64,000 nt of DNA from Nocardia puris. GTDB lineage: Bacteria > Actinomycetota > Actinomycetes > Mycobacteriales > Mycobacteriaceae. The notes under the pieces were generated by a model. The model did not search any database, was not told the DNA's origin, and saw only the letters and a program-made list of their open reading frames with translations. Below are positions 1-7,913 of this stretch, in pieces (within the stretch, counting starts at the first letter, position 1; each line of letters begins with the position of its first letter). Made by a program: the position numbers and the translations under genes. The stretch covers positions 1-64,000 of the forward strand of contig NZ_QNRE01000005.1 in the NCBI RefSeq assembly GCF_003315035.1. Direction: 5' to 3'.

Positions 1-1
1 T

Positions 2-94
2 GGCGACGCCGACACCAGCATCGCGCCCGCACCAGCCACTACCAGCGACGATCCCACCTCACACCATGATCACGAAGTCCGGCTGGAGTACTAG
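2..94 (+). CDS. 3' end of an unidentified protein (partial)
   Basis: The first 93 bases read as an open frame of 30 residues ending in TAG. The piece is rich in Thr, Ala, Pro and Asp, with a histidine pair near its end. The start lies outside the window. Nothing identifies the family; the low-complexity composition suggests a flexible C-terminal tail. The call rests only on the open frame and an amino-acid-like composition. Confidence 0.4.
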   Translation, partial: GDADTSIAPAPATTSDDPTSHHDHEVRLEY

Positions 95-294
95 ATCACG
101 CGCAGCTGGGTAGATCGTCGGCCCACCCTCAGGCGGCTTCGCCAGGCGAACCATCAACCAAGGAAACGGCCCCGAATTCGTGACGGTTCACCCGGTCGGG
201 ATCAGCACAGCCACCCAGTTGGTCAAGACTCTCCATCACACCGAAGTTGCTTGGCGCGCCACGCTCCACAGCCTCGTCGGTACCCACGAGAAAG

Positions 295-337
295 AGTGAA
301 CGGTGGTGCGCCTCGTTTGGGCACACCACCGCTCACT
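295..337. repeat. imperfect 18-bp inverted repeat
   Basis: The arms AGTGAACGGTGGTGCGCC and GGCACACCACCGCTCACT pair with two mismatches around a short loop. It could be a transcription terminator for the gene that ends at 94, although it lies 200 bases away, or the remnant of a mobile element end. There is no T-tract. Confidence 0.4.
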
Positions 338-570
338 GTTGTCGGCCGACCACAACAATCCGCCCGGGGGCTGCGTCACCCGTACCCGTACACACTGTAT
401 TCTTGCCGAATACATAGCAACCGGGCGCGGATCAGGCGAACCCTTCGGTGCGATGACCTGCGACGATCCGTTTCGCGGGCACACCGGTAACTCATCGGGG
501 ATGGGCTGACCCGACCACCTCCCTTACCGGAGACGGCAGGCCGAACCAACCCGAACCTCACCCGGCCGCC

Positions 571-597
571 TTATACGCGGAGAGGCGGAAAAGGAGG
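571..597 (+). promoter_or_regulatory. putative -10 element and strong ribosome site of the deacetylase gene
   Basis: TTATAC at 571-576 resembles an actinobacterial -10 box. It is followed by AAGGAGG at 591-597, a near-perfect Shine-Dalgarno sequence 5 bases before the ATG at 603. The ribosome site fixes the start; the promoter call is weaker because no -35 box is clear. Confidence 0.45.
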
Positions 598-602
598 CGG
601 GC

Positions 603-1310
603 ATGCGTAAGAGTTTGATCGGGGGTGCGATCGCGTTGGTTGTGCTCATCCTGCTCGCAGTCGGCACGTACCACCTCATGAACTCCCGCACCTATCAACT
701 CGCGGGCCGCCTCGTCGATCGCGTCGACACCTCCGACAAAGTCGTCGCACTCACCTTCGATGACGGCCCCAGCGAGCGCACCGGCGAAATGCTGGAAGTG
801 CTTGCGGCAGCCGACATCCCGGCCACTTTCTACCTGAACGGCCGCGACCTGGCCGCCCACCCGGAGGCGGGGCGGGCGATCGCCGAGGCCGGCCACGAAA
901 TCGGGAACCACACCTACAACCACCGCCGCATGGTCTTCGTCTCCGGCGACACCGTGCGCGACGAAATCGACCGCACCGACGAGGAAATCGCGAAAACCGG
1001 CTACACGGGCCCGATCACCTTCCGCCCGCCCTACGGCAAAAAGCTGTGGGCCCTACCGCGATACCTCTCCGAGAACGACCGCACCACCGTCATGTGGGAC
1101 ATCGAACCCGACTCCGGCAAGCGCGCGAGCGCCGACGAAATCGTCACCGAGACAGTCGAATCCGTCCGCCCCGGCTCCATCATCCTGCTGCACGTCATGG
1201 GCTCCGCCCCCCAGAACCGCGACTCCGTCGCGGCCGTCCCGCGCATCATCACCGAACTACGCTCCGCCGGCTACTCTTTCGTCACCATCTCCGACCTGCT
1301 GCGGCGGTGA
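603..1310 (+). CDS. membrane-anchored polysaccharide deacetylase (NodB domain)
   Basis: A 235-residue protein with a single N-terminal hydrophobic helix (about residues 5-25), a signal anchor or uncleaved signal peptide. The NodB-type carbohydrate esterase 4 domain follows. Its first motif, TFDDGP, carries the catalytic base and a metal-binding Asp; the second, HEIGNHTYNH, supplies the two metal-binding histidines. The family removes N-acetyl groups from peptidoglycan, chitin-like or other surface sugars outside the membrane. The real substrate cannot be read from sequence. The start is fixed by a near-consensus ribosome site. The gene ends one base before the convergent flavoprotein gene, so no separate terminator fits between them. 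Confidence 0.85.
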   Translation: MRKSLIGGAIALVVLILLAVGTYHLMNSRTYQLAGRLVDRVDTSDKVVALTFDDGPSERTGEMLEVLAAADIPATFYLNGRDLAAHPEAGRAIAEAGHEIGNHTYNHRRMVFVSGDTVRDEIDRTDEEIAKTGYTGPITFRPPYGKKLWALPRYLSENDRTTVMWDIEPDSGKRASADEIVTETVESVRPGSIILLHVMGSAPQNRDSVAAVPRIITELRSAGYSFVTISDLLRR

Positions 1311-1311
1311 T

Positions 1312-1728
1312 TCACAGCATTCCGTAGGCGCGGTCGGGGGTGAAGCGGGCCAGGACTCGGCGTTCTTCGACCATGGCGCGGCGGTAGTCGGACCAGTCGG
1401 GGTGTTCGCCGGAGGCGGCGCGGTAGTAGTCGACCAGGGCGTCCACGGTGGGGTCGTCGGGGGCGGCCGCGATGGGGGTCAGTTCCACTGTGCCTTCGAG
1501 GACCGCGTAGGCGAAGAAGTCGTCGCGGGTGACGTGCAGCGCGGCCCACGGGTCGCGGCGCAGGTTGTGGTACTTCGCGCGGTCGGCGGTGATGGAGATG
1601 CGGATGACGTCGTCGTCGCCGAGCAGGTGCAGGACGTTGGACAGCTGGGGGCGGCCGTTGCGGCGGATCGTGGCCAGCACCGAGCGGCGAGCGGTGCGCG
1701 CGAATTCGAGCCCTTCGGAGAGTTCCAT
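1312..1728 (-). CDS. PPOX-class F420/FMN-dependent oxidoreductase family protein
   Basis: 138 residues, matching the split beta-barrel PPOX/F420 family (pyridoxamine 5'-phosphate oxidase-like). The N-terminal half shows the typical ATIRRNGRPQLSNV strand pair and the YHNLRRDP segment that usually contacts the cofactor phosphate. Actinobacterial members often use F420 rather than FMN. A longer upstream frame exists, but the ATG at 1728 is chosen because the family fold begins right there. The gene follows the HxlR regulator on the same strand with a 41-base gap and may be co-transcribed with it. Substrate unknown. Confidence 0.8.
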   Translation of the reverse strand: MELSEGLEFARTARRSVLATIRRNGRPQLSNVLHLLGDDDVIRISITADRAKYHNLRRDPWAALHVTRDDFFAYAVLEGTVELTPIAAAPDDPTVDALVDYYRAASGEHPDWSDYRRAMVEERRVLARFTPDRAYGML

Positions 1729-1769
1729 ATGATGTGCAACCCGGCGGCGCTGCGAGTCGTTCCGCGCGG

Positions 1770-2168
1770 TCACTCCCGGTGGTAGGCCGCCTGCGCCTCG
1801 TGCACGCGCGGCATGTTCCGCTCCACCACCCGGATCAGCCCTTCGAGCTGTTCGGCGACTTCCGCGCCCAGGTCGGTGAGGGTGTATTCGACGCGGGGCG
1901 GGATGGTCTCGTGCACCTCGCGATGCACCATGCCGTCGCGTTCCAGGGCTTGCAGGGTCTGCGAGAGCATGCGTTCGCTCACACCGTCGACGCGGCGGCG
2001 CAGCGCGCTGAACCGGTAGGGACCCTCGCGCAGCGCGACAAGGGCGAGGATGCCCCAGCGGCTCGCCACGTTCTGCAAAACGGGGCGTGACGTGCAATTT
2101 CTCGCGAAGACGTCGGCCTCCAGCGTCGGGTCGCCGGTGTCGGCGGACGCGGTCTGCCGGGTGCTCAT
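1770..2168 (-). CDS. HxlR-family winged-helix transcriptional regulator
   Basis: 132 residues. The segment CTSRPVLQNVASRWGILALVALREGPYRFSAL, broken into its motifs, shows the HxlR start: a conserved Cys, an RWG motif and a G-P-x-RF-x-x-L turn before the recognition helix (VSERMLSQTLQALERDGMV). HxlR proteins with one N-terminal Cys commonly sense electrophiles or oxidants. The gene is divergent from an NmrA/QorB-like quinone reductase, a classic pairing in which the regulator represses the reductase. A longer start at 2213 is possible; the ATG at 2168 leaves a normal-length N-terminus and frees the intergenic operator. Confidence 0.85.
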   Translation of the reverse strand: MSTRQTASADTGDPTLEADVFARNCTSRPVLQNVASRWGILALVALREGPYRFSALRRRVDGVSERMLSQTLQALERDGMVHREVHETIPPRVEYTLTDLGAEVAEQLEGLIRVVERNMPRVHEAQAAYHRE

Positions 2169-2213
2169 GGATCCGATGGTACCGGCCTTGACCACAGCGA
2201 TGACGGAATGCAT

Positions 2214-2250
2214 AGTGCTTACGAATAGTTAGTACTTGCGGAACCGTACT
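2214..2250. promoter_or_regulatory. candidate operator between hxlR-type gene and NmrA-type reductase
   Basis: Two similar direct copies, AGTGCTTACGAAT (2214-2226) and AGTACTTGCGGAA (2231-2243), lie 17 bp apart. The second also forms an AGTAC-N10-GTACT inverted repeat (2231-2250). The position 18 bp before the reductase start fits a repressor site for the divergent regulator. Confidence 0.4.
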
Positions 2251-2267
2251 CAACCCTGGAGGAAGTC

Positions 2268-3113
2268 ATGACCGTCGCCGTCACCGGAGCCAGCGGACAG
2301 CTCGGCCGTCTCGTCGTGGAGGAACTGCTCCGCGCGGGCGTCACGCCCGTCGCGATCGTGCGCGACCCGGACAAGGTGGCCGACCTGGCCGAGCGGGGCG
2401 TGGACGTGCGGCGTGCCGACTACTCCGACGCTGAAGCCCTGGACCGCGCCCTCGCGGGTGTGGACCGCCTGTTGCTGATCTCCGGCAACGAGTTCGGTGA
2501 GCGAATCACGCAGCACACCAATGTGATTCGAGCGGCCGAGCGCGCGGGCCTCGACCTGCTCGCGTACACGAGCATCCCGCGCGCCACCGAAAGTCCACTG
2601 GTGCTCGCGCAGGAGCATCGCGGCACCGAGGCCGTGCTCGCGGAATCGACTGTGCCGCATGTGTTGCTGCGCAACGGGTGGTACTGGGAGAACTACCTCG
2701 GCGGTCTCGCGCACGCCGTCGAATCCGGTGTGCTGTCCGGCGCCGCCGGTACCGGAACCGTCGCGGCCGCCACCCGCGCCGACTACGCCGCGGCCGCCGC
2801 CCGGGTGCTCACCACGGACGGCCATGCGGGCCAGGTGTACGAGCTCGGCGGCGATCGGCTGACCTATTCCGAACTGGCACAGGTGATCTCGGAGGCTTCC
2901 GGCAAGCCGGTCCGCTACGAGAACCTGTCCGAGGCCGACTACGCCGCGGCCCTGGTGCAGGCCGGGCTGCCCGAGCCGTACGCCAAGGTCCTCGCCGATG
3001 CCGACGCCGGTGTGGCAGGCGGCTGGCTCGACGTCACCTCCGGCGATCTCGAGAAGCTCATCGGCCGCGCCCCCACGCCGCCTGTCGAGGTCTTCCGCGC
3101 CGCCCTGGCCTGA
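2268..3113 (+). CDS. NmrA/QorB-like NAD(P)H:quinone reductase
   Basis: 281 residues beginning with a Rossmann nucleotide-binding motif (TGASGQLGRLVVEELL, residues about 5-20), typical of atypical short-chain dehydrogenases of the NmrA/SDR_a group. The arrangement next to an HxlR regulator and the length match QorB-type NAD(P)H quinone oxidoreductases. These reduce quinones by two electrons and so limit oxidative cycling in the cytoplasm. The ribosome site GGAGG lies just upstream. Expression is probably released when the divergent regulator senses a quinone or other electrophile (inference). Confidence 0.8.
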   Translation: MTVAVTGASGQLGRLVVEELLRAGVTPVAIVRDPDKVADLAERGVDVRRADYSDAEALDRALAGVDRLLLISGNEFGERITQHTNVIRAAERAGLDLLAYTSIPRATESPLVLAQEHRGTEAVLAESTVPHVLLRNGWYWENYLGGLAHAVESGVLSGAAGTGTVAAATRADYAAAAARVLTTDGHAGQVYELGGDRLTYSELAQVISEASGKPVRYENLSEADYAAALVQAGLPEPYAKVLADADAGVAGGWLDVTSGDLEKLIGRAPTPPVEVFRAALA

Positions 3114-3247
3114 GATCGGATGCGTGGTCCTCGTTTACGTCGATGTCGCCCTGTGCTCCGAGCGGGTAGTCGGGCCGCCGGATTCCCGCGCCTCGTCGCC
3201 GTGGAGGTGCATCCGTTCGCCGCGCCGGCTCGGCCACAGGCGGCGCG

Positions 3248-3281
3248 GGGCGCGCCGGCAGGTCGACTTGCCGGCGCGCCC
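3248..3281. terminator. perfect 13-bp stem-loop between convergent genes
   Basis: GGGCGCGCCGGCA pairs perfectly with TGCCGGCGCGCCC across an 8-base loop. It sits between the reductase gene ending at 3113 and the convergent VOC gene ending at 3377, so it can serve both strands. There is no T-tract, which is usual in actinobacteria. Confidence 0.6.
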
Positions 3282-3376
3282 GACGAGACGTCGATGCCGC
3301 CCTGGTACGTGGGAGTCGATCTGGAACTATCTGGCTCCGAGATGCATTCGGGTGCAGGGGGATTCGGCGTCGAGCT

Positions 3377-3760
3377 TTACCGGTTCACCCACTGCACCAG
3401 TTGCAGGATGATCCCGTTCGGATCCCGCATCTGGAAGTACCGCTCACCCCACTCCTCGGTCTCGATCGGCGTCACGATCTCCACCCCCGCGCCGCGCAAC
3501 CGCTCGTACTCGGCGTCGATGTCCTCGACGGTGAACGCCACCAGCAGCCCGTCACCCGCCGGCCCCGCCGCACTCGCGGGCTTGAAGGTGGACAGCCCGA
3601 CCCGCAGGTAGACGATGCTCATCCCGGCCTCCGGATGTCCCAGCGACACGAAGCCGTCCGCCGACATCAATTCGGAAAACCCCAGGTGATCGATGAGAAA
3701 GCGGGCCGAAGCCCCTGGATCCGCGACATTGAGCGAAAGGGTGGACTCGGTGATACGCAC
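3377..3760 (-). CDS. VOC-family (glyoxalase/bleomycin-resistance fold) protein
   Basis: 127 residues with the paired beta-alpha-beta-beta-beta modules of the vicinal oxygen chelate fold. The N-terminal module contains NVADPGASARFLIDHLGF. The C-terminal module contains FTVEDIDAEYERLRGAGV and ends in the typical RDPNGIILQLVQW segment, whose Gln/Glu-like position usually binds metal or ligand. Such stand-alone VOC proteins may be dioxygenases, isomerases or drug-binding proteins; the substrate cannot be assigned. It is transcribed towards the HxlR/reductase locus and away from a degraded region. Confidence 0.8.
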   Translation of the reverse strand: MRITESTLSLNVADPGASARFLIDHLGFSELMSADGFVSLGHPEAGMSIVYLRVGLSTFKPASAAGPAGDGLLVAFTVEDIDAEYERLRGAGVEIVTPIETEEWGERYFQMRDPNGIILQLVQWVNR

Positions 3761-4063
3761 GGCGCCTCCTAGGCTTCGGCAAATACTCCGTACTGAGTGC
3801 GGTGAATGTTGTACGAAAGATTTCGCCGGGCTGCCATGTGATGTGGGTCACTGACACGACCGGCCCCGCGCCTGGGATCCAGCCGGAGTGACCGAGGCTC
3901 GGTGTCGGGGATGGCGAGCGACCACGCGGTCGTGTCGACCGCCGGGCTCGGCATGCGCCCAACGGCGGGGGTCCGGCATGAGCGAGTGCATGCCCTGGTC
4001 AGGGCGTCCTGGAGTGTGGCGCAGCGGCTCCGCCCGCGGCTGCGATCGAACACGGGTTCGACG
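3761..4063. other. non-coding or decayed region upstream of the antitoxin remnant
   Basis: No intact gene is visible. The frame leading into the DUF4065 remnant stays open from about 3902, but its protein does not look like the expected N-terminal half of that family. This part is probably scrambled or replaced. Confidence 0.4.
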
Positions 4064-4290
4064 TACGTCCTCGCGGAGGACGACCCCTTCGATTGGGATG
4101 CCATCGACCCGGACACCACGCGATTTCTCAACAAGGTGTGGAACACCTACGGGGGTATCGCGGCGTGGAAACTGCGCAATATGACGCACGACGAGCCGCC
4201 GTGGCAACCGCATTTCGTCCAAGCGTCCGCGATATCGAGATCCCGGTCGACGAAATCGCCGAGTATTTCGCCGCGCGACGTGGGCGGTAG
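4064..4290 (+). pseudogene. frameshifted remnant of a DUF4065 (Panacea) antitoxin
   Basis: The frame through 4064-4205 encodes a block with DWDAIDPDTTRFLNKVW, YGGIAAWKLRN and MTHDEPPWQPHF. This is the conserved C-terminal half of the DUF4065/Panacea domain (YG-x-x-x-A-x-x-L followed by THxExPW). Around 4200-4216 the coding frame changes, and the family's last segment, DIEIPVDEIAEYFAARRGR, continues in another frame to a TAG at 4288-4290. The N-terminal half is not recognisable. DUF4065 proteins are antitoxins or protease adaptors that neutralise varied toxins. A broken toxin-like frame follows at once, so this is the antitoxin half of a dead pair. Confidence 0.65.
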
Positions 4291-4383
4291 CCGAGCGGAA
4301 CGGCGCAGGGCGACGCGGTCGGCCCTGCCGTCCGGCGAACGCTTCGATCTGCCCGCGCCACCGGCCGATTCGGCCGCACTCCG

Positions 4384-4706
4384 GTGTTCTGCCTGCATCA
4401 TCTGCAACCGGGGTTCGACGTCGCCGCGTTGCGGGACAAGGACGCGCAGGCGCAGTTCGCGCTGACCCTGCACCAGCGAGCGAAACTGAGTTGGCAACAG
4501 GTCGGGCAGTCGGGCAGGCACGGCAACGGAACGGAGCTCATCCCGGCGAGATCAGGGCGCCCATCCCGGATCGGTTCCGGGATCAGGAGAAGTTCGTGGC
4601 GTTCCGGTGCAAGGGCAAGTTGCCGATGCTGGGTGTGCGGATCAACGAGGTATTCCATGTGCTGTGGATCGAGCGGCAGTTCGGGGAGGTGTATGACCAC
4701 GGGTGA
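4384..4706 (+). pseudogene. frameshifted toxin-like gene, partner of the DUF4065 remnant
   Basis: From the GTG at 4384 one frame encodes VFCLHHLQPGFDVAAL, then LHQRAKLSWQQV and RHGNGTELIP. A frame change near 4538-4548 leads into a second frame with IPDRFRDQEKFVAFRCKGKL, PMLGVR, HVLWIERQFGEVYDHG and a TGA at 4704-4706. The two halves join into one protein of about 107 residues. From memory it resembles small toxins found beside DUF4065 genes, with a basic RHG-x-G-x-E motif and a RelE-like end; this was not verified. Its last 65 bases overlap the end of the convergent AraC gene, so insertion or recombination probably rebuilt that gene's tail. Confidence 0.6.
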
Positions 4707-5655
4707 GTCCGGGGCTCGCGAACTTCGCGCGGTAGCGGCGGGGGGAGATGCCGACGTCGTGGGTGAAGGTGGCGCGGAAGGTGACGGGGGAGCCGAAGCC
4801 TACGTCGAAGGCGATGCGTTCGATGGGGGTGTCGGTGGTTTCGAGGAGTTCGCGGGCGGCGGCGAGGCGCTCGGCGGCCACCCAGCGCATCGGGGTGGTG
4901 CCGGTGTCGCGGTCGAAGCGGCGGGCCAGGGTGCGGGGTGAGGTGTTGGTCGCGCGGGCGAGGTCGGCGAGGGTGACGGGTTCTCGCAGGTGCTCGCGGA
5001 GCCAGGAGCGCAGGTCGTCCAACCATCCGGCCGGTTCCGAGAGCGGTTCGGCGGCGACGTACTGGGCTTGATCGCCGTCGCGGTGGGCGGCGATCACCAG
5101 GTTGCGGGCGATCGTGTTGGCGGCGCGCTCCCCGTGGTCGTGGCGGATCAGGTGCAGGCACAGGTCGAGTCCGGCCGCCGAACCGGCGCTGGTGAGGATT
5201 CCGCCGTCGTCCACGTAGATGGCGCGGGCGTCGACCTCGACCTCGGGGTACACGCGCTGGAGCAGGGGCGCGTGGCGCCAGTGGGTGGTGGCCCGGCGGC
5301 CGTCGAGCAATCCGGCTTCGGCGAGCGCGAACGTGCCGGTGCACAGCGACGCGACACGAGCGCCCCGCTCGGCGGCCGCGCGCAGCTCCCGCAGCAGCGG
5401 TTCGCCGACCGGACGTCCGGGCGGTACGGCCGGGATCAGCACCGTGTCGGCCGCCGCGAGCTCCCGCAGCGGATACTGCGGAGACAGCCGCGCGCCGGTG
5501 TGCGTGCGGACGCCGCGCAGATCACCGCACAGCCGGACGTCGTAGAGCGGCGCCGCACCCGGATCCCAGTCGTACCCGAGCGCCTCCAGCGGCATACCGA
5601 TCTCGAACAACGTCATGCCGTCGACGAGTGGTACCGCGATCGTGGGCCGAGTCAT
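4642..5655 (-). CDS. GlxA-type AraC-family transcriptional regulator with DJ-1/PfpI domain
   Basis: 337 residues. The N-terminal half is a DJ-1/PfpI-like domain (about 5-180) with the nucleophile-elbow-like SLCTGTFALAEAGLLDG segment around residue 110. The C-terminal half has two AraC helix-turn-helix motifs (VTLADLARATNTSPRTLARRF and the later IERIAFDVGFGSPVTFRATF). These GlxA-like regulators usually control catabolic or stress genes, but no target is obvious here. The ATG at 5655 has the ribosome site AGAAAGGGG; an upstream in-frame start is less likely. The C-terminal tail beyond the second motif (about 25 residues, rich in Thr, Arg and Pro) reads into the toxin remnant and looks non-native. 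Confidence 0.85.
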   Translation of the reverse strand: MTRPTIAVPLVDGMTLFEIGMPLEALGYDWDPGAAPLYDVRLCGDLRGVRTHTGARLSPQYPLRELAAADTVLIPAVPPGRPVGEPLLRELRAAAERGARVASLCTGTFALAEAGLLDGRRATTHWRHAPLLQRVYPEVEVDARAIYVDDGGILTSAGSAAGLDLCLHLIRHDHGERAANTIARNLVIAAHRDGDQAQYVAAEPLSEPAGWLDDLRSWLREHLREPVTLADLARATNTSPRTLARRFDRDTGTTPMRWVAAERLAAARELLETTDTPIERIAFDVGFGSPVTFRATFTHDVGISPRRYRAKFASPGLTRGHTPPRTAARSTAHGIPR

Positions 5656-5744
5656 CGTGCCCCTTTCTGGCGGTGGCAATTTTCCATCGTTTTATGTCGA
5701 TTCTGCCACTCCTCCCGGCCGCCCGCCACTGCCACCATCGGGGT

Positions 5745-5975
5745 ATGGACATCGCGAACGAAATCAACAAGGAAACGCCCGACCGCACCGAAACCGTTGC
5801 CGCCGAATCGGTTACCGCGCACCAGGCGCCCTGCCTCACCACGCCAGGCAAAGGGTTCCTCCACGCCCTACGCTCGACCGTCCGCCAGCTCGCCGACGGC
5901 CTGGACGCCTCCTCTCGCATCCGCCACGGCCGCCCGGTCCCGCCCCGCCACCCCGCCCGCAACCCGTCGGAATAG
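5745..5975 (+). CDS. small hypothetical protein
   Basis: A 76-residue frame from an ATG. The N-terminal part is acidic and polar (MDIANEINKETPDRTET), and the C-terminal third is rich in Arg and Pro. No domain, membrane segment or signal peptide is seen. It diverges from the AraC-type gene across 89 bases, which gives room for promoters, but no good ribosome site is visible. It may be a real small gene or chance coding; the polar start with few rare residues mildly favours a real gene. Confidence 0.35.
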   Translation: MDIANEINKETPDRTETVAAESVTAHQAPCLTTPGKGFLHALRSTVRQLADGLDASSRIRHGRPVPPRHPARNPSE

Positions 5976-5984
5976 CGCACCCGT

Positions 5985-6186
5985 CACCCGGCGCGCGTGC
6001 CGCCCCGACGCTCGGCGAGATGTTCCGCGGCATTCCCGGTCCGATGCGAACCCCCACTTCCTCCGCGGGGATCACGCCGTGCTCGTCGCAGACCACGTGC
6101 GCGTGCACGTCGGCCCCGCACTGTGCGTGCTGGTACAGGATGGGCGGCTCGATGGGGGAGGCCCATTCGTCGCCCCACTCCGTCAA
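5985..6186 (-). pseudogene. C-terminal fragment of an HxlR-family regulator
   Basis: On the minus strand the frame starting LTEWGDEWA and continuing through YQHAQCGADVHAHVVCDEHG and GVRIGPGMP matches the end of HxlR-type regulators (L-T, WGDxW, then the H-x-x-CG/C and GPG tail). A stop codon lies eight codons upstream of this block, and the winged-helix part is absent, so the gene is truncated. The preceding 140 bases have no related sequence in any frame. With the broken antitoxin/toxin pair nearby, it marks 3.8-6.3 kb as a site of repeated gene loss. Confidence 0.5.
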
Positions 6187-6331
6187 CGCACAGCGTCGCC
6201 GCCGATCTCAACCGCCGTGCCGTGTTCCCTCCCTGCGCTGACCGCCCCGATCAGCGAACCGCCCTGTCGGCGCGCCCCCGTCCAAGACGACCATTCCGTC
6301 CACGGGCCACCGTTCAAGAGAACTGACAGCC

Positions 6332-6877
6332 CTACACCCCATCCCGCTGAATACGCAGCGCGGTGATCGTAGCGGCCAATCCCTCGTATTGATTGATGAG
6401 CAAGACGATTTCGATGAGCGACCGCTCGTCGTAATGCGCGGCCAACTCCGCCCACGTCTCGTCATCGATATCGCGGGTCTCCACCATCCGGTCCACGGCG
6501 GCGAGCAGCGCCCGGTGCTTGGGCGACCAGCCGGGCGCACTGGGACCGGTGCGGAGGCGGTCGAGAATCTCCGGCGTGACGCCGGCGCGGCGGCCGAGGC
6601 GGATGTGGTGGTCGGTCTCGTATTCGCAGTCGCGCAGGTGGGCGACGCGCAGGATCACCAGTTCGGATTCGTGCCGGGGCAGCCTGCCGCCCGGCATGAG
6701 CTTGCCGGAGTAGTGCAGCCAGCCGCGGAACAGCCCCTTGGTGCGCCCGAGGGTGCTGAACAAGTGGGCGTCGCGGGTGCCCGTCGCGCGGGAGAGCACC
6801 TGCCAGACAACCCAATTGATCGGGCCGAGCTCTTTGATGCGCCCCGGCGCGATGCGTGGTTGCGACGTCGAAACCAT
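6332..6877 (-). CDS. carboxymuconolactone decarboxylase (AhpD-like) family protein
   Basis: 181 residues, all-alpha, with the family core LVILRVAHLRDCEYETDHHIRLGRRAGV around residues 75-100. It has a single Cys in the DCEYE segment and a following His, instead of the CxxC of true AhpD peroxidase partners. Proteins of this shape are usually called CMD-family and may act as decarboxylases, alkylhydroperoxidase-like enzymes or thiol reductants; function is unassigned. It is transcribed alone, divergent from the NERD-like gene across about 150 bases. Confidence 0.8.
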   Translation of the reverse strand: MVSTSQPRIAPGRIKELGPINWVVWQVLSRATGTRDAHLFSTLGRTKGLFRGWLHYSGKLMPGGRLPRHESELVILRVAHLRDCEYETDHHIRLGRRAGVTPEILDRLRTGPSAPGWSPKHRALLAAVDRMVETRDIDDETWAELAAHYDERSLIEIVLLINQYEGLAATITALRIQRDGV

Positions 6878-7031
6878 GTCCCTGCCTTCCGTACCGACAG
6901 CGAGCCTACCGGGGCGTATGGACGTTCCAGTGGTTTTCCCGGGTGTGTACCGGCATCATCAGTACCGGCGCGCGCCGCCGGGGATGTCGGCGGCGCGCGG
7001 AAACGAACCGGTCGGGCAGGGGTCGAGACAC

Positions 7032-7913
7032 ATGCTGGTGAAGGTCGGGTCCGGAGGGCAGCTCTCCGGCGCCGAGCAGGAGTTCGTCGACTGCCTGCGT
7101 TCGTTCCGCTCGACCGGCCTGCTCGCGGTCGGCGTGCACGCCGGCGACAACGGCGCCCGCCGCGTCGACGCGGTGCTGTTCACCCCGCGCGGTGTCGCGG
7201 TGGCCGAGGTGAAGGGGTTCCGCCGCAGGCAGAGCGGCATTCTGAAGCTCACCGACGAGGGCCCGTGGACCATCAGCGACACCGCCGCCGACTTCGACGA
7301 CGAGGACACCGCCGACCCCGTGGATCGGCTCGAGCGGAGCGTTTACGCCGTGCGCACCCAGCTCGAACGCGCCCTCCAGAACCCTGGCCACGTAGCGGGA
7401 TTGGTCGCGCTGATCCCGTTCCGGGGTGTGGTGGTGCGTCCCGCGCACACCACGGTGCGTCCGGGCCTGGACGTGGTGGTCGCCAATGTGCCCGACGCGA
7501 CCGAATTGCGTATCTATACCGAACGTTTCGCGTCCGGCCCGCGCTCCTGGTCGGCGGATCGCGTCCTCGGTGCGGCCGCAGCGCTCGGCATCGAACCACT
7601 CTCGCGCGAGGAGTTGATCGCCGACGGTTTCGAAGTGCTGGCGGCGCATTCGCACCTTCCGGTCGCGGCCACCCCGCAGCACGCGCCCGCTCCGCCGCCG
7701 GCGCCGACCCGGAAATCGGCCGTCGCGGCGTGGACGGTGTTCGCCGTGGCGTGCGTCGGCATCGTCGGCGTCCTGGCCGTGATCGTCTCGGCCGTGGCCA
7801 AGGACACCCCGGGCTCGAACTCCGATCAGCGATCGGTCACCACCACGACGGCCGATCCCACGCCCCCGCCGGCCGCGCCCCGCACCTGCTATCCGTTCCA
7901 ACCCGACTGCTGA
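7032..7913 (+). CDS. NERD-like nuclease-domain membrane protein
   Basis: 293 residues. The N-terminal part has a restriction-fold pattern: an Asp in RRVDAVLFTP (about residue 47) followed by the E-x-K of VAEVKGF (about 58-62), as in NERD and related nuclease-like domains. After a hydrophilic middle and an Ala/Pro-rich linker (about 213-230) comes one transmembrane helix (about 235-258), then a short Thr/Pro-rich outer tail ending with two Cys. The nuclease-like domain would therefore be cytoplasmic. Homologues are common uncharacterised actinobacterial proteins. A start further upstream is possible; ATG 7032 precedes the conserved part closely. Confidence 0.65.
   Translation: MLVKVGSGGQLSGAEQEFVDCLRSFRSTGLLAVGVHAGDNGARRVDAVLFTPRGVAVAEVKGFRRRQSGILKLTDEGPWTISDTAADFDDEDTADPVDRLERSVYAVRTQLERALQNPGHVAGLVALIPFRGVVVRPAHTTVRPGLDVVVANVPDATELRIYTERFASGPRSWSADRVLGAAAALGIEPLSREELIADGFEVLAAHSHLPVAATPQHAPAPPPAPTRKSAVAAWTVFAVACVGIVGVLAVIVSAVAKDTPGSNSDQRSVTTTTADPTPPPAAPRTCYPFQPDC

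Larger units (their letters stand above)
95..602. other. intergenic region without a convincing gene
   Basis: About 500 bases between the partial gene at the window edge and the deacetylase. Several short frames exist on both strands but none has a recognisable protein, a good ribosome site or sensible composition. It contains an imperfect inverted repeat and, at its right end, a putative promoter and strong ribosome site for the next gene. Confidence 0.6.

Noticed and set aside
4990..6366. Open frame of 458 codons on the plus strand
   Set aside because: It runs opposite the GlxA-type regulator and across non-coding DNA, and its translation has no recognisable domain.
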